From Ralstonia condita (GTDB taxonomy: Bacteria; Pseudomonadota; Gammaproteobacteria; Burkholderiales; Burkholderiaceae): a stretch of DNA of 64,000 bases. The notes beneath the pieces are model-generated. The model searched no databases and was not told the origin of the DNA. It saw only the letters and a program-made list of their open reading frames with translations. Every line of letters starts with the position of its first letter. The first letter of the stretch is position 1. The stretch covers positions 310,001-374,000 of the forward strand of contig NZ_CATYWO010000004.1 in NCBI RefSeq assembly GCF_958405655.1, written 5' to 3'. Below are positions 54,443 through 63,455 of this stretch, in pieces. The translations under genes were made by a program, and so were the position numbers.

Positions 54443-55483
54443 TCAGTGCACCAGATTGTCTGCAAGCAGGCGCTGCAGCACATTGCTTGCAATCAGGCGG
54501 TGGCCACCGGTGGTCGGGTGCACGCCGTCGGCAAACAGATAGGACAGGTCCGAGCCCGTGGCCACCAGCGTGTTGGCCGAGCAGAACAGCGAGCTTCCGT
54601 TTGCACTCGGCACCAGCGCGTCGATCTTGGTCGCATCGCAAGCCGGCGTGCTCGTGTTCGCGAAGCCGAACGAAGCGCCGTTCTGGATCACCGCCGTCAG
54701 TTGCGAATTGAAGTCGATCACGCGTGCGGTCGTACCCGCCAGGCCGTTCTGCAGCGTGGTGTTGAACGTGCCGACCAGCGAATGCAGAAGCGCCTGCCCT
54801 GTTGCGCCACCTGCCACGCCCTGGGGCGTCAGGCTGCTATCCGGCAGGTTGAACACGTACAGCTGCGTCGCGTTCTTGCTGATCATGTCCTTCACATAGC
54901 CGACCAGATCGGTGGCCGCCTGCTGGACCTGTGCCGTCGCGATCGCCGGCGTCACACCCGAATTGGGCGTCGCCACCGCGGCAGCCCAATAGAAGATGTC
55001 GTTGTTGCCGCCGAACACGAACACCAGGTCGTTATTCCCGTTGAAGGTGTTGTTGCTGGCCGCATAGAAATTGGCAAGCTGCTGCTGAACCGGGTAAGTC
55101 AGTGCGCCCGCGCCGCCGTTGTGACCGATACCGTTCGGGTCGGTCACGCGGGAGCCGCCTTGCGCGTAGTCGAAGCAGCCGGGTTTCGGGCAGGTCTGTA
55201 CCTGGTTCGCATAGCCCATCACGGCCGGCGTGAGCGCCACGCCGAGTTGCGATGCCACGGTCTCCGCCCAGATCGGGCCCGGGTTGGTGGTGAACTTGCC
55301 GCCACCCACGGCTTGCGCCACCGGCGTGTAGGTGCCGGCGTCGCTCAGGCTATCGCCGAACACCACCATGCGCTGCACCTTCGCAACGCTGGCGTTACCG
55401 CTCTGGTCGGATTCGCCGCCGCAAGCGCTGAGGCCCAACACCAGGGCCGCCGATGCGACGCCCATCCATTGACGCAACTTCAT
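54443..55483 (-). CDS. SGNH/GDSL-family lipoprotein esterase
   Basis: 346-residue secreted esterase or lipase. A lipobox (LVLGLSAC, Cys near residue 21) makes it a lipoprotein. The SGNH blocks are FGDSLSDAG (catalytic Ser), a Gly in GGSRVTDPNG, GGNNDIFYW (Asn) and DGVHPTTGGHRLIA (Asp/His). The mature part resembles phospholipase/cholinesterase-type GDSL enzymes of plant-associated bacteria. I start at 55483 (MKLRQWMG); the open frame before it is not conserved. It is 144 bases beyond tsaC and probably has its own promoter. Confidence 0.88.
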   Translation of the reverse strand: MKLRQWMGVASAALVLGLSACGGESDQSGNASVAKVQRMVVFGDSLSDAGTYTPVAQAVGGGKFTTNPGPIWAETVASQLGVALTPAVMGYANQVQTCPKPGCFDYAQGGSRVTDPNGIGHNGGAGALTYPVQQQLANFYAASNNTFNGNNDLVFVFGGNNDIFYWAAAVATPNSGVTPAIATAQVQQAATDLVGYVKDMISKNATQLYVFNLPDSSLTPQGVAGGATGQALLHSLVGTFNTTLQNGLAGTTARVIDFNSQLTAVIQNGASFGFANTSTPACDATKIDALVPSANGSSLFCSANTLVATGSDLSYLFADGVHPTTGGHRLIASNVLQRLLADNLVH

Positions 55484-55627
55484 AGTCTGTCTCCCGTATG
55501 GAATTCTTCTTGATGTGTGGTGTCGCGGTTCGTCAACCCGCCGCGCACGTTTAAAGCACGCCGAACGACACAAGGCCCAAGTGTAGCGATGTTGGCGGGC
55601 GCACGGCGGCCGCACGCCCCGGAAGAA

Positions 55628-56638
55628 TTAGAGGCCGGCTTCGAACGCGGCGGCAGCGCGACGCAGGCGGTCGTTGACGGCCGCCCATGCGGGGATATCG
55701 GCTAGGGTTTCTACCCAGATGGCGTCGTATCCGCCACGGTCGAGTTCGCGGAGCAACGCATACAGCGCGTTCGCGTATGCGGCGGGCGTGGCTGGGGCCT
55801 GGCGCTGGTCGCAGCCGGCGGGCAACGCCACGGGCGTTCCGAGCCACACAATGCGCTTGCCGGCAGGCAGCGCCGCGACGCGCGCGGGCACGTCCGCCGC
55901 CGAGAGCAGGTACAGCGGCGTGCGCGGCGCATAGTGCGCCTTCAGCGTACCGGAGGCGCGCGGCGCGGCCGCATCGGGCTGTGCTGGCATTTCGCCCGTC
56001 ACGCGTTCGATATCTTCGGGCGTGATCGCGCCCGGGCGCAGCAGGACCGGACCCATGCCCTGGTCCAGGCGGGAGAGATCGACGATGGTTGATTCGATAC
56101 CAACGTCCACGCCGTCGCCTTCGAGCACGAACACGGTATCGCCGAACTCATCGCGGACATGTTGTGCCGTGGTGGGACTGACCTGGCCGAACTTGTTGGC
56201 CGACGGCGCGGCGATGCCGCCACGGCCGCGCTTGAAGCGCGAGAGCAATGCCTGCGCCACGGGGTGCGACGGACAGCGCAGCCCGATGCTGTCCTGCCCG
56301 CCCGCCACCGCTGCGGGGATATGTGGCGCACGTTTGAGGATCAGCGTCAGGGGCCCGGGCCAGAACGCCTCGATGAGTTGCAGCGCAATGCCGGGCACGT
56401 CGTCGGCCCAATAGGAAATGTCGGCCCCGTCGACCACGTGAACGATCACCGGGTGATTGGACGGCCGCCCCTTGGCAGCGTAGATCCGGGCGATCGCCTC
56501 CGGGTTCTCGGCGTCGGCGCCGAGGCCGTAGACCGTCTCGGTCGGAAACGCGACCAGTTCACCCGCCTCCAGTCGGCGCGCCGCCTCATCGAGACGTTCG
56601 CGCGACGGCATGACGTAGGACGTGGTCGGCTTGTGCAT
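55628..56638 (-). CDS. tsaC: L-threonylcarbamoyladenylate synthase (TsaC/Sua5 type)
   Basis: 336 residues. Makes threonylcarbamoyl-AMP from Thr, bicarbonate and ATP for the t6A37 tRNA modification. The YrdC domain (about 15-205) has the signature RLEAGELVAFPTETVYGLGADAEN, KGRPSNHPVIVHV, the SIGLRCPSHP block and AAPSANKFGQVSPTTA. A C-terminal Sua5 domain (about 225-336, SGTLKAHYAPRTPLYLL) is present, so it is the long, Sua5 form. The start at 56638 (MHKPTTS) is 14 bases after purK. Confidence 0.93.
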   Translation of the reverse strand: MHKPTTSYVMPSRERLDEAARRLEAGELVAFPTETVYGLGADAENPEAIARIYAAKGRPSNHPVIVHVVDGADISYWADDVPGIALQLIEAFWPGPLTLILKRAPHIPAAVAGGQDSIGLRCPSHPVAQALLSRFKRGRGGIAAPSANKFGQVSPTTAQHVRDEFGDTVFVLEGDGVDVGIESTIVDLSRLDQGMGPVLLRPGAITPEDIERVTGEMPAQPDAAAPRASGTLKAHYAPRTPLYLLSAADVPARVAALPAGKRIVWLGTPVALPAGCDQRQAPATPAAYANALYALLRELDRGGYDAIWVETLADIPAWAAVNDRLRRAAAAFEAGL

Positions 56639-56652
56639 GGCGGGGCTCGCGG

Positions 56653-57888
56653 TCAATCCGGCTGCAAGCCGAGCACGTGCGCGGCATGGCGGAACGCCTC
56701 GTCCACGACCTCGGGCGAGGTGCCGACGCAGTTCACGTGACCCATCTTGCGGCCGGGGCGCGCGTCGGCCTTGCCGTACAGGTGGACCTTGGTACCGCTG
56801 TGGCACATGACCTCCTGCCATGCAGGCGTGCGTTCCAGGCCGTATTCGAACCACACGTCGCCGAGCACGTTGAGCATGCGGCCCGGCGAGTGCTGGCGCG
56901 TGCTGCCCAGCGGCAGGCGAGCCATGGCGCGCACCTGCTGCTCGAACTGGCTGGTCTCGCACACGTCCATGGTGATGTGGCCGGAATTGTGCGGACGCGG
57001 CGCCATTTCGTTGGCAACGAGCGAGCCGTCCTGCAGCACGAAGAATTCAATGCAAAGCACGCCGACGTAGCCCATCTCTTCGGCGACCATCGCCGCGGCG
57101 GCGCGGGTGCGCGTGGCAATGTCGTCCGACACGCTGCGCGAGGGCATGATCGTTGAAAACAGGATGCCGTCACGGTGTTCGTTCTCGGCAAGCGGCCAGG
57201 TGGCGGTCGTGCCATCGGCGCCGCGCGCGGCCAGCACCGACACCTCGTACGCCAACGGCAGCATCTTCTCCAGCACGCACGGCACGTGCTGCATGGCGCC
57301 CCAGGCAGCGCGCAGTTCTTCCACCGTCGAGACACGCGCCTGGCCCTTGCCGTCGTAGCCCATGCGGGCAATCTTCAGGATGCCGGGCAGCAGGTCGGCG
57401 GGCAGTTGTTCGATATCGGCTTCGTGCTCGATCACCCAGCTCGGTGCGGGGTGGATGCCGGTGCGTGCGGCACACAGCGCGAAGAATTTCTTCTCGGCGA
57501 TGCGGTTCTGCGCGATCGATACGCAGTTGGCACGCGGCGCAACGAACGCGCCGAGCTGCTCAAGCTTGTCGAGCGCTTGCGCGGGCACGTTCTCGAACTC
57601 GGTAGTGACGGCCGGGCACAGCGCGGCCATCTCGGCCAATGCGGCTTCATCGGTGTAGCCGGCGCAGAGATGGCGCTCGGCGATGGTGCCAGCGGGGCTG
57701 TTCGGGTCCGGGTCGAGCACGCAGACCTTGTAACCCATCGCCTGCGCGGCGTGCGTGAACATGCGGCCGAGCTGGCCGCCGCCGAGCATGCCAAGCCAGG
57801 CATCGGGCAGGATCGCGTTGGGAACGTTCAGCGCGCGGGATTCCGCGGTGTGGGCTTGCGCCAGGCGCGGGTTCAGGTCGTCGGCCAT
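56653..57888 (-). CDS. purK: N5-carboxyaminoimidazole ribonucleotide synthetase PurK
   Basis: 411-residue ATP-grasp enzyme of purine synthesis. The N-terminal PGGGQLGRM-like loop (LGMLGGGQLGRMFTHAAQ), the ATP-grasp lysine region (GYDGKGQARV) and the EFFVLQDGSLVANEMAPRPHNSGHITMDVC block are intact. It works with PurE just upstream. The N-terminal 25 residues before the loop are a non-conserved extension, so a later start is possible. Confidence 0.95.
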   Translation of the reverse strand: MADDLNPRLAQAHTAESRALNVPNAILPDAWLGMLGGGQLGRMFTHAAQAMGYKVCVLDPDPNSPAGTIAERHLCAGYTDEAALAEMAALCPAVTTEFENVPAQALDKLEQLGAFVAPRANCVSIAQNRIAEKKFFALCAARTGIHPAPSWVIEHEADIEQLPADLLPGILKIARMGYDGKGQARVSTVEELRAAWGAMQHVPCVLEKMLPLAYEVSVLAARGADGTTATWPLAENEHRDGILFSTIMPSRSVSDDIATRTRAAAAMVAEEMGYVGVLCIEFFVLQDGSLVANEMAPRPHNSGHITMDVCETSQFEQQVRAMARLPLGSTRQHSPGRMLNVLGDVWFEYGLERTPAWQEVMCHSGTKVHLYGKADARPGRKMGHVNCVGTSPEVVDEAFRHAAHVLGLQPD

Positions 57889-57907
57889 GAATCGGGTCGT
57901 AGGTTAC

Positions 57908-58423
57908 TTAAGCGCCATGCACGGGGAGCGTCATGCCGCGCGCGACTTCGGTCTGCTGGGCGCGGAAGGCTTCGAGCTTGTCGGCAAGGGCCGAGTCGGT
58001 GGTGGCGATGGTCGCGATGGCAGCCAGCGCTGCGTTGGCCGCACCGGCCTCGCCAATCGCGAACGTCGACACCGGAATGCCCTTGGGCATCTGCACGATG
58101 GAGAGCAGCGAGTCTTCGCCGCGCAGGTACTTGGACGGCACCGGCACGCCGAACACCGGCACGATCGTCTTGGCGGCGATCATGCCCGGCAGATGCGCCG
58201 CCCCACCAGCACCGGCGATGATGGCGCGCAAACCCCGACCACGTGCGCCTTCGGCGTAGCGGAACATGTCGTCCGGCATGCGGTGCGCCGAGACGACCTG
58301 CGCCTCGAACGGAATGCCGAACTGCGTGAGCATGTCGACGGCGTGGCGCATCACTTCCCAGTCGGAACTGGAGCCCATCACCACGCCAACGAGCGGAGCG
58401 GATTGCTGTGCGGTCATCGTCAT
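57908..58423 (-). CDS. purE: N5-carboxyaminoimidazole ribonucleotide mutase PurE
   Basis: 171-residue class I PurE. The signature GVVMGSSSDWEVMRHA (nucleotide-binding Ser loop) and SAHRMPDDMF (catalytic His) are present, and GAGGAAHLPGMIAAKT follows. It moves the carboxyl group of N5-CAIR to C4. It is 9 bases after purC and 19 before purK, giving a purCEK operon. Confidence 0.97.
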   Translation of the reverse strand: MTMTAQQSAPLVGVVMGSSSDWEVMRHAVDMLTQFGIPFEAQVVSAHRMPDDMFRYAEGARGRGLRAIIAGAGGAAHLPGMIAAKTIVPVFGVPVPSKYLRGEDSLLSIVQMPKGIPVSTFAIGEAGAANAALAAIATIATTDSALADKLEAFRAQQTEVARGMTLPVHGA

Positions 58424-58432
58424 CGCTCCGGT

Positions 58433-59356
58433 TTAACGCAGGGATTCGCCGGTCAGGCGGGTCAGCGCCTCGCGGTACTTGTCGGCGGTTTTTTCGATCA
58501 CGTCGGCGGGCAGTTGCGGTGCCGGCGCAGTCTTCGGCCACGGCTTGCCATCAATGCGCACGGCTTCGAGCCAGTCGCGCACGAACTGCTTGTCGAACGA
58601 CGGCGGGTTCGTGCCGACCTGGTACGAATCGGCCGGCCAGAAGCGCGACGAGTCTGCGGTGAGCGCCTCGTCCATCAGCGTGAGCGTGCCGTTTTCGTCC
58701 AGGCCAAACTCGAACTTGGTGTCGGCAATGATGATGCCGCGCGTGGCGGCAAAGTCGGAGGCTTCCTTGTACAGGCGGATGCTCACGTCGCGGATCTGCG
58801 CGGCGAGGTCCGGGCCGATGCGGCGCTCGACTTCATCGAAGGAGATGTTCTCGTCGTGCTCGCCCATCTCCGCCTTGGCGGCGGGGGTGAAGATCGGCTC
58901 GGGCAGCTTTTGCGCGTTCTGCAGGCCTGGGGCCAGATGCACGCCGCAGACGGCGCCGGTCGCTTGGTAATCCTTCCAGCCGCTGCCGGCCAGGTAGCCG
59001 CGCACCACGGCTTCCACCAGGATCGGCTTCAGGCGCTTGACCACGATCGCGCGGCCGCGCACCTGGTCGACTTCATTCGGGGCCACCACGGTTTCCGGGG
59101 CGATGCCCGTCTCGTGCGTCGGCACGATGTGGCGCAGCTTGTTGAACCAGAAGTCCGACATCTGCGCAAGCACACGGCCCTTGTCCGGAATCGGCTGGCC
59201 GAGAATCACGTCAAACGCCGAGAGGCGATCGGTGGTGACCATCAGCAGCTTGTCGTCGCCGACAGCGTAGTTCTCGCGCACCTTGCCACGGCCGAGCAAC
59301 GGCAGGCTGGTGATCGACGATTCGTAAAGGGCGGAGGATGAAGGGGTGGCGGACAC
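58433..59356 (-). CDS. purC: Phosphoribosylaminoimidazole-succinocarboxamide synthase PurC
   Basis: 307-residue enzyme that joins aspartate to CAIR in purine synthesis, the long (eukaryote-like) form. The blocks GRGKVRENYAVGDDKLLMVTTDRLSAFDV, VRGYLAGSGWKDYQ and SSRFWPADSYQVG (nucleotide binding) are present. First gene of purC-purE-purK-tsaC; a terminator separates it from fba upstream, so its promoter should be in 59357-59433. Confidence 0.97.
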   Translation of the reverse strand: MSATPSSSALYESSITSLPLLGRGKVRENYAVGDDKLLMVTTDRLSAFDVILGQPIPDKGRVLAQMSDFWFNKLRHIVPTHETGIAPETVVAPNEVDQVRGRAIVVKRLKPILVEAVVRGYLAGSGWKDYQATGAVCGVHLAPGLQNAQKLPEPIFTPAAKAEMGEHDENISFDEVERRIGPDLAAQIRDVSIRLYKEASDFAATRGIIIADTKFEFGLDENGTLTLMDEALTADSSRFWPADSYQVGTNPPSFDKQFVRDWLEAVRIDGKPWPKTAPAPQLPADVIEKTADKYREALTRLTGESLR

Positions 59357-59432
59357 GGCGGAACCCGGGAGGAGATAAGAAAACGTGGAAGGCCAGCATT
59401 ATACGTGGCCCATGGGGTAGCCCATGCAATGC

Positions 59433-59460
59433 AAAACGGCTGGCGCAGTGCCAGCCGTTT
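59433..59460 (-). terminator. Terminator between fba and purC
   Basis: An 11-bp perfect stem (AAACGGCTGGC 59434-59444 with GCCAGCCGTTT 59450-59460), loop of five. Read on the minus strand it ends in TTTT, 22 bases past the fba stop, and is symmetric enough to work both ways. Confidence 0.88.
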
Positions 59461-59481
59461 GCTAAATGTGACGCGAAATGC

Positions 59482-60546
59482 TTATTGCACCACTTGCGCC
59501 AGATCGCCGCTTTGGTACTTCTGCGCCATCACCGACAGGCCGATCGGCTTGATCTTGCCGGCCTGGCCTTCGCAGCCGAACTGGATATAACGCGCCTTGC
59601 AGATCTGCTTGGCGGCTTCGCGCGCCGGCTTCAGCCATTCGCGGGCGTCGAACTTGTCCGGGTTTTCGGCCAGGAACTTGCGCACCGCGCCGGTCATGGC
59701 CAGGCGGATGTCGGTGTCGATGTTGATCTTGCGCACGCCGTACTTGATGGCTTCCTGGATTTCCTCGACGGGCACGCCGTAGGTTTCCTTCATCTTGCCG
59801 CCGTACTGGTTGATGATGGCCAGCAGTTCTTGCGGCACGCTCGACGAGCCGTGCATCACCAGGTGGGTGTTCGGGATGCGCGCGTGGATTTCCTTCACGC
59901 GGCTGATGGCGAGGATGTCGCCGGTGGGCTTGCGCGTGAACTTGTAGGCGCCGTGGCTGGTGCCGATGGCGATCGCCAGCGCGTCCAGTTGGGTCGCCTT
60001 GACGAACTGGGCAGCCTCTTCCGGATCGGTCAGCAGGGACGAGTGGTCGAGCTTGCCTTCCGCGCCGTGGCCATCTTCCTCACCGGCCATTCCGGTCTCC
60101 AGCGAGCCCAGGCAGCCGAGTTCGCCTTCCACGGTCACACCAACCTTGTGGGCCATCTCGACCACGCGGCGGGTGACGTCGACGTTGTAGTCGAAATCGG
60201 CCGGGGTCTTGCCGTCTTCGCGCAGCGAGCCATCCATCATGACCGAGCCGAAGCCCAGGTCGATGGCGCCCTGGCAGATGGCCGGGCTTTGGCCGTGATC
60301 CTGGTGCATGACCAGCGGGATCTCCGGATAAGCCTCGACAGCGGCCTGGATCAGGTGCTTGATGAACGATTCGCCGGCGTACTTGCGGGCGCCTGCGCTG
60401 GCCTGCAGGATGACCGGTGCGCCGGCTTCCTTGGCAGCTTCCATCACAGCCTGGACTTGCTCCAGGTTGTTCACGTTGAATGCCGGCAGGCCGTAGCCGT
60501 TTTCAGCGGCGTGGTCCAGCAGTTGGCGCATCGAGACGAGTGGCAT
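59482..60546 (-). CDS. fba: Class II fructose-1,6-bisphosphate aldolase
   Basis: 354-residue zinc-dependent aldolase of glycolysis and gluconeogenesis (Calvin subtype). The zinc-binding HQDHGQSP motif, the YNVDVTRRVVEMAH stretch and the substrate loop GTSHGAYKF are present. AGGAG lies just before the ATG at 60546. It follows pyk and pgk on the same strand (gaps of 90 and 48 bases), a Ralstonia/Burkholderia-type pgk-pyk-fba cluster. Confidence 0.97.
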   Translation of the reverse strand: MPLVSMRQLLDHAAENGYGLPAFNVNNLEQVQAVMEAAKEAGAPVILQASAGARKYAGESFIKHLIQAAVEAYPEIPLVMHQDHGQSPAICQGAIDLGFGSVMMDGSLREDGKTPADFDYNVDVTRRVVEMAHKVGVTVEGELGCLGSLETGMAGEEDGHGAEGKLDHSSLLTDPEEAAQFVKATQLDALAIAIGTSHGAYKFTRKPTGDILAISRVKEIHARIPNTHLVMHGSSSVPQELLAIINQYGGKMKETYGVPVEEIQEAIKYGVRKINIDTDIRLAMTGAVRKFLAENPDKFDAREWLKPAREAAKQICKARYIQFGCEGQAGKIKPIGLSVMAQKYQSGDLAQVVQ

Positions 60547-60636
60547 GGTTTTCTCCTATGGATCGATCTGTATTCGGTCTCTGGAACGCGTCCGGTCGAT
60601 CTAAACGACGTAGCAAACGGCGTTCCGTCGTGGGCG

Positions 60637-62076
60637 TCAGTGCATGCCGACGCGAACAATCTTGAGCGTGTTGGTGCCGCCGGCCTGGCCCATCGGCTCG
60701 CCGACGGTCAGGACGATGAAGTCGCCGCGCTGCACGACACCGCGCGCGACCAGCAGTTCTTCGGCCTGATGCAGCGCTTCGTCGCGGTCGGCGCTGTTGG
60801 CCAGCGGCAGCGATTGCACGTTGCGGTACAGGGCCATCTTGCGCTGCGAGGCCACGTTAGGCGTCATCGCATAAATGGGAATGTTGATGCCGTGTCGGCT
60901 CATCCAGAGCGCCGTGGCGCCGGAATCGGTCAGCGCGGCAATCGCCTTGACCTGCAGGTGGTGCGCCGTGAACAGCGCCCCCATGGCGATCGACTGGTCG
61001 ATGCGGCTGAAGGTCTGGTCGAGGAAGTCGGCGTCCAGATGCACGGATTGCGACTTCTCGGCTTCCACGCAAATGGCAGCCATGGCCTCGATGGTCTCGA
61101 CCGGGTAGCGGCCAGCAGCGGTTTCCGCGGACAACATCACCGCATCGGTGCCATCCAGCACGGCGTTGGCGACGTCCGACACCTCGGCGCGCGTCGGCAC
61201 CGGGTTGACGATCATCGATTCCATCATCTGTGTGGCGGTGATGGCCAGCTTGTTGTTTTCGCGGGCCAGCTTGATCATGCGCTTCTGCAGCGCCGGCACG
61301 GCCGCGTTGCCGACTTCCACCGCCAGGTCGCCACGCGCGACCATGATCCCGTCGGAGGCCGCCAGAATTTCTTCGAGCACGCCCGGGCGGATGGCCTCGG
61401 CGCGCTCGATCTTGGCGATCATGCGGGTCTTGTGGTTGTGCGGCGCACCGGCCACCGCGGCCAGCTGGCGCGCCATTTCCATGTCGGTGGCGTTCTTGGG
61501 GAAGCTGACCGCGACATAATCGGCGCCCAGCGCCATCGCGGTCTTGATGTCGTCCATGTCCTTGGCGGTCAGCGCCGGCGCCGACAGCCCGCCGCCCTGG
61601 CGGTTGATGCCCTTGTTGTTGGACAATTCGCCGCCGATCTTGACGATGGTTTCAATCTCTTCGCCCACCACGCGCTCGACCTGCAGGACGATCAGGCCGT
61701 CATTGAGCAGCAGCAGATCGCCGGGGCCGACGTCGCGGGGCAGCTCCTTGTAGTCGAGCCCGGCGCGCTCCTGGTTGCCCAGTTCGCAACGCGCGTCCAG
61801 CGTGAAGCGCTCTCCCGGATTCAGCGTGATCTTGCCGTTCTCGAACTTGCCGACGCGGATCTTCGGCCCCTGCAGGTCGGCCATGATGGCGACCTCACGG
61901 CCCACCGAACGGGCCACCTCGCGCACGAGCTGCGCGCGGTCGATATGGTCCTGCGCGGTGCCGTGCGAAAAGTTCAGCCGGACCACGTCCACCCCGCCCG
62001 CGATCATGCGAGTCAGGACTTCCTGCGTGCTGGACGCGGGGCCGAGCGTGGCGACGATCTTGGTGGCGCGGGTCAT
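60637..62076 (-). CDS. pyk: Pyruvate kinase
   Basis: 479-residue glycolytic enzyme. The opening TKIVATLGPASSTQEVLTRMIAGGVDVVRLNFSHG, the catalytic MIAKIERAEA lysine block, DGIMVARGDLAVEV and ATQMMESMI are intact. It takes phosphoenolpyruvate to pyruvate. The start at 62076 (MTRATK) has only a weak ribosome site. Confidence 0.97.
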   Translation of the reverse strand: MTRATKIVATLGPASSTQEVLTRMIAGGVDVVRLNFSHGTAQDHIDRAQLVREVARSVGREVAIMADLQGPKIRVGKFENGKITLNPGERFTLDARCELGNQERAGLDYKELPRDVGPGDLLLLNDGLIVLQVERVVGEEIETIVKIGGELSNNKGINRQGGGLSAPALTAKDMDDIKTAMALGADYVAVSFPKNATDMEMARQLAAVAGAPHNHKTRMIAKIERAEAIRPGVLEEILAASDGIMVARGDLAVEVGNAAVPALQKRMIKLARENNKLAITATQMMESMIVNPVPTRAEVSDVANAVLDGTDAVMLSAETAAGRYPVETIEAMAAICVEAEKSQSVHLDADFLDQTFSRIDQSIAMGALFTAHHLQVKAIAALTDSGATALWMSRHGINIPIYAMTPNVASQRKMALYRNVQSLPLANSADRDEALHQAEELLVARGVVQRGDFIVLTVGEPMGQAGGTNTLKIVRVGMH

Positions 62077-62124
62077 GGGCAGCGGGGTCTCGTTGTCGTG
62101 GTGGGGATATTCGCGTCGCTGCGC

Positions 62125-63336
62125 TCAGGCCGGGACGGCCTGGCTCTGCGCGCGTTGCGCCAGGATTTCCACGGCCGGCAGGGTCTTGCCCTCCAGGAAT
62201 TCGAGGAACGCGCCGCCGCCGGTGGAGATGTAGCCCACCTTGTCGGCGATGTTGTACTTGGCGATGGCCGCCAGCGTGTCGCCGCCACCCGCGATCGAGA
62301 AGCCCGACGACGCGGCGATCGCCTCGGCGAGCACCTTGGTGCCGTTGCCGAACTGATCGAACTCGAACACGCCAACCGGACCGTTCCAGACGATGGTACC
62401 GGCCGATTTCAGCTGTTCGGCCAGCTGGGCGGCCGTCTTCGGTCCAATGTCGAGGATCATGTCGTCATCGGCCACGTCTTTCACGTCCTTCACCGTGGCG
62501 GCCGCCGTGGCGCTGAATTCCTTGGCGCACACCACGTCGACGGGAATGGGGACCGACGCACCGCGTGCCGCCATCAGGTCGATGATCGCCTTGGCATCTC
62601 CCGCCAGATCCGGCTCGGCCAGCGACTTGCCGATCTTCAGGCCGGCAGCCAGCATGAACGTGTTGGCGATGCCGCCGCCGACAATCAAGTTGTCCACCTT
62701 GTCAGCCAGGGACTTCAGGATGGTCAGTTTGGTCGACACCTTCGAGCCCGCCACGATGGCGACCAGCGGCCGCTTGGGCGCACCCAGCGCCTTGCCCAGC
62801 GCGTCCAGCTCGGCACCCAGGAGGGGGCCGGCGCAGGCGATCGGTGCGAACTTGGCGATGCCGTGCGTGGTGGCTTCGGCGCGGTGGGCAGTACCAAATG
62901 CATCGTTGACGTAGATGTCGCACAGCTTGGCCATCTTCTGGGCCAGTTCGTCGCTGTTCTTCTTTTCGCCCTTGTTGACGCGGCAGTTTTCCAGCAGCAC
63001 GACCTGGCCGGGCGCCACGTCCACGCCGTCGACCCAGTTCTGCACGAGCTTCACGTCACGCGCCAGCAGTTCGGACAGGCGCTTGGCAACCGGCGCCAGC
63101 GAATCTTCGGGCTTGAATTCGCCCTCGGTCGGGCGGCCCAGGTGCGACGTGACCATCACGGCGGCGCCAGCGTCGAGCGCGGCCTGGATGGCCGGCACCG
63201 AGGCGCGGATGCGGGTGTCTTCGGTGATGTTGCCGGCATCATCTTGGGGCACATTGAGATCAGCGCGGATAAAGACGCGCTTGCCGGCAAGCTTGCCTTC
63301 GGAAATGAGATCGGTCAGACGCAGGACGTGAGGCAT
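62125..63336 (-). CDS. pgk: Phosphoglycerate kinase
   Basis: 403 residues. The N-terminal block FIRADLNVPQDDAGNI, the MVTSHLGRPTEGEF loop, the C-terminal nucleotide site FEFDQFGNGTKVLAEAI and SIAGGGDTLAAIAKY, and STGGGAFLEFLEGKTLPAVEIL are all present. The start at 63336 (MPHVLRLTDL) is the family start; the frame is open further upstream into a region antisense to nothing conserved. First gene of pgk-pyk-fba. Confidence 0.97.
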   Translation of the reverse strand: MPHVLRLTDLISEGKLAGKRVFIRADLNVPQDDAGNITEDTRIRASVPAIQAALDAGAAVMVTSHLGRPTEGEFKPEDSLAPVAKRLSELLARDVKLVQNWVDGVDVAPGQVVLLENCRVNKGEKKNSDELAQKMAKLCDIYVNDAFGTAHRAEATTHGIAKFAPIACAGPLLGAELDALGKALGAPKRPLVAIVAGSKVSTKLTILKSLADKVDNLIVGGGIANTFMLAAGLKIGKSLAEPDLAGDAKAIIDLMAARGASVPIPVDVVCAKEFSATAAATVKDVKDVADDDMILDIGPKTAAQLAEQLKSAGTIVWNGPVGVFEFDQFGNGTKVLAEAIAASSGFSIAGGGDTLAAIAKYNIADKVGYISTGGGAFLEFLEGKTLPAVEILAQRAQSQAVPA

Positions 63337-63455
63337 GGCAGCTACGGTGGAATCGCGGAAAGGCACGATTTTACCCGATGCGACCGGGCAAAACGCGCGT
63401 TTCTCGGCCGAGTCCCGCAGGCTCAGCCGACTTGCCGAGGCCGATCGGCGGGGCG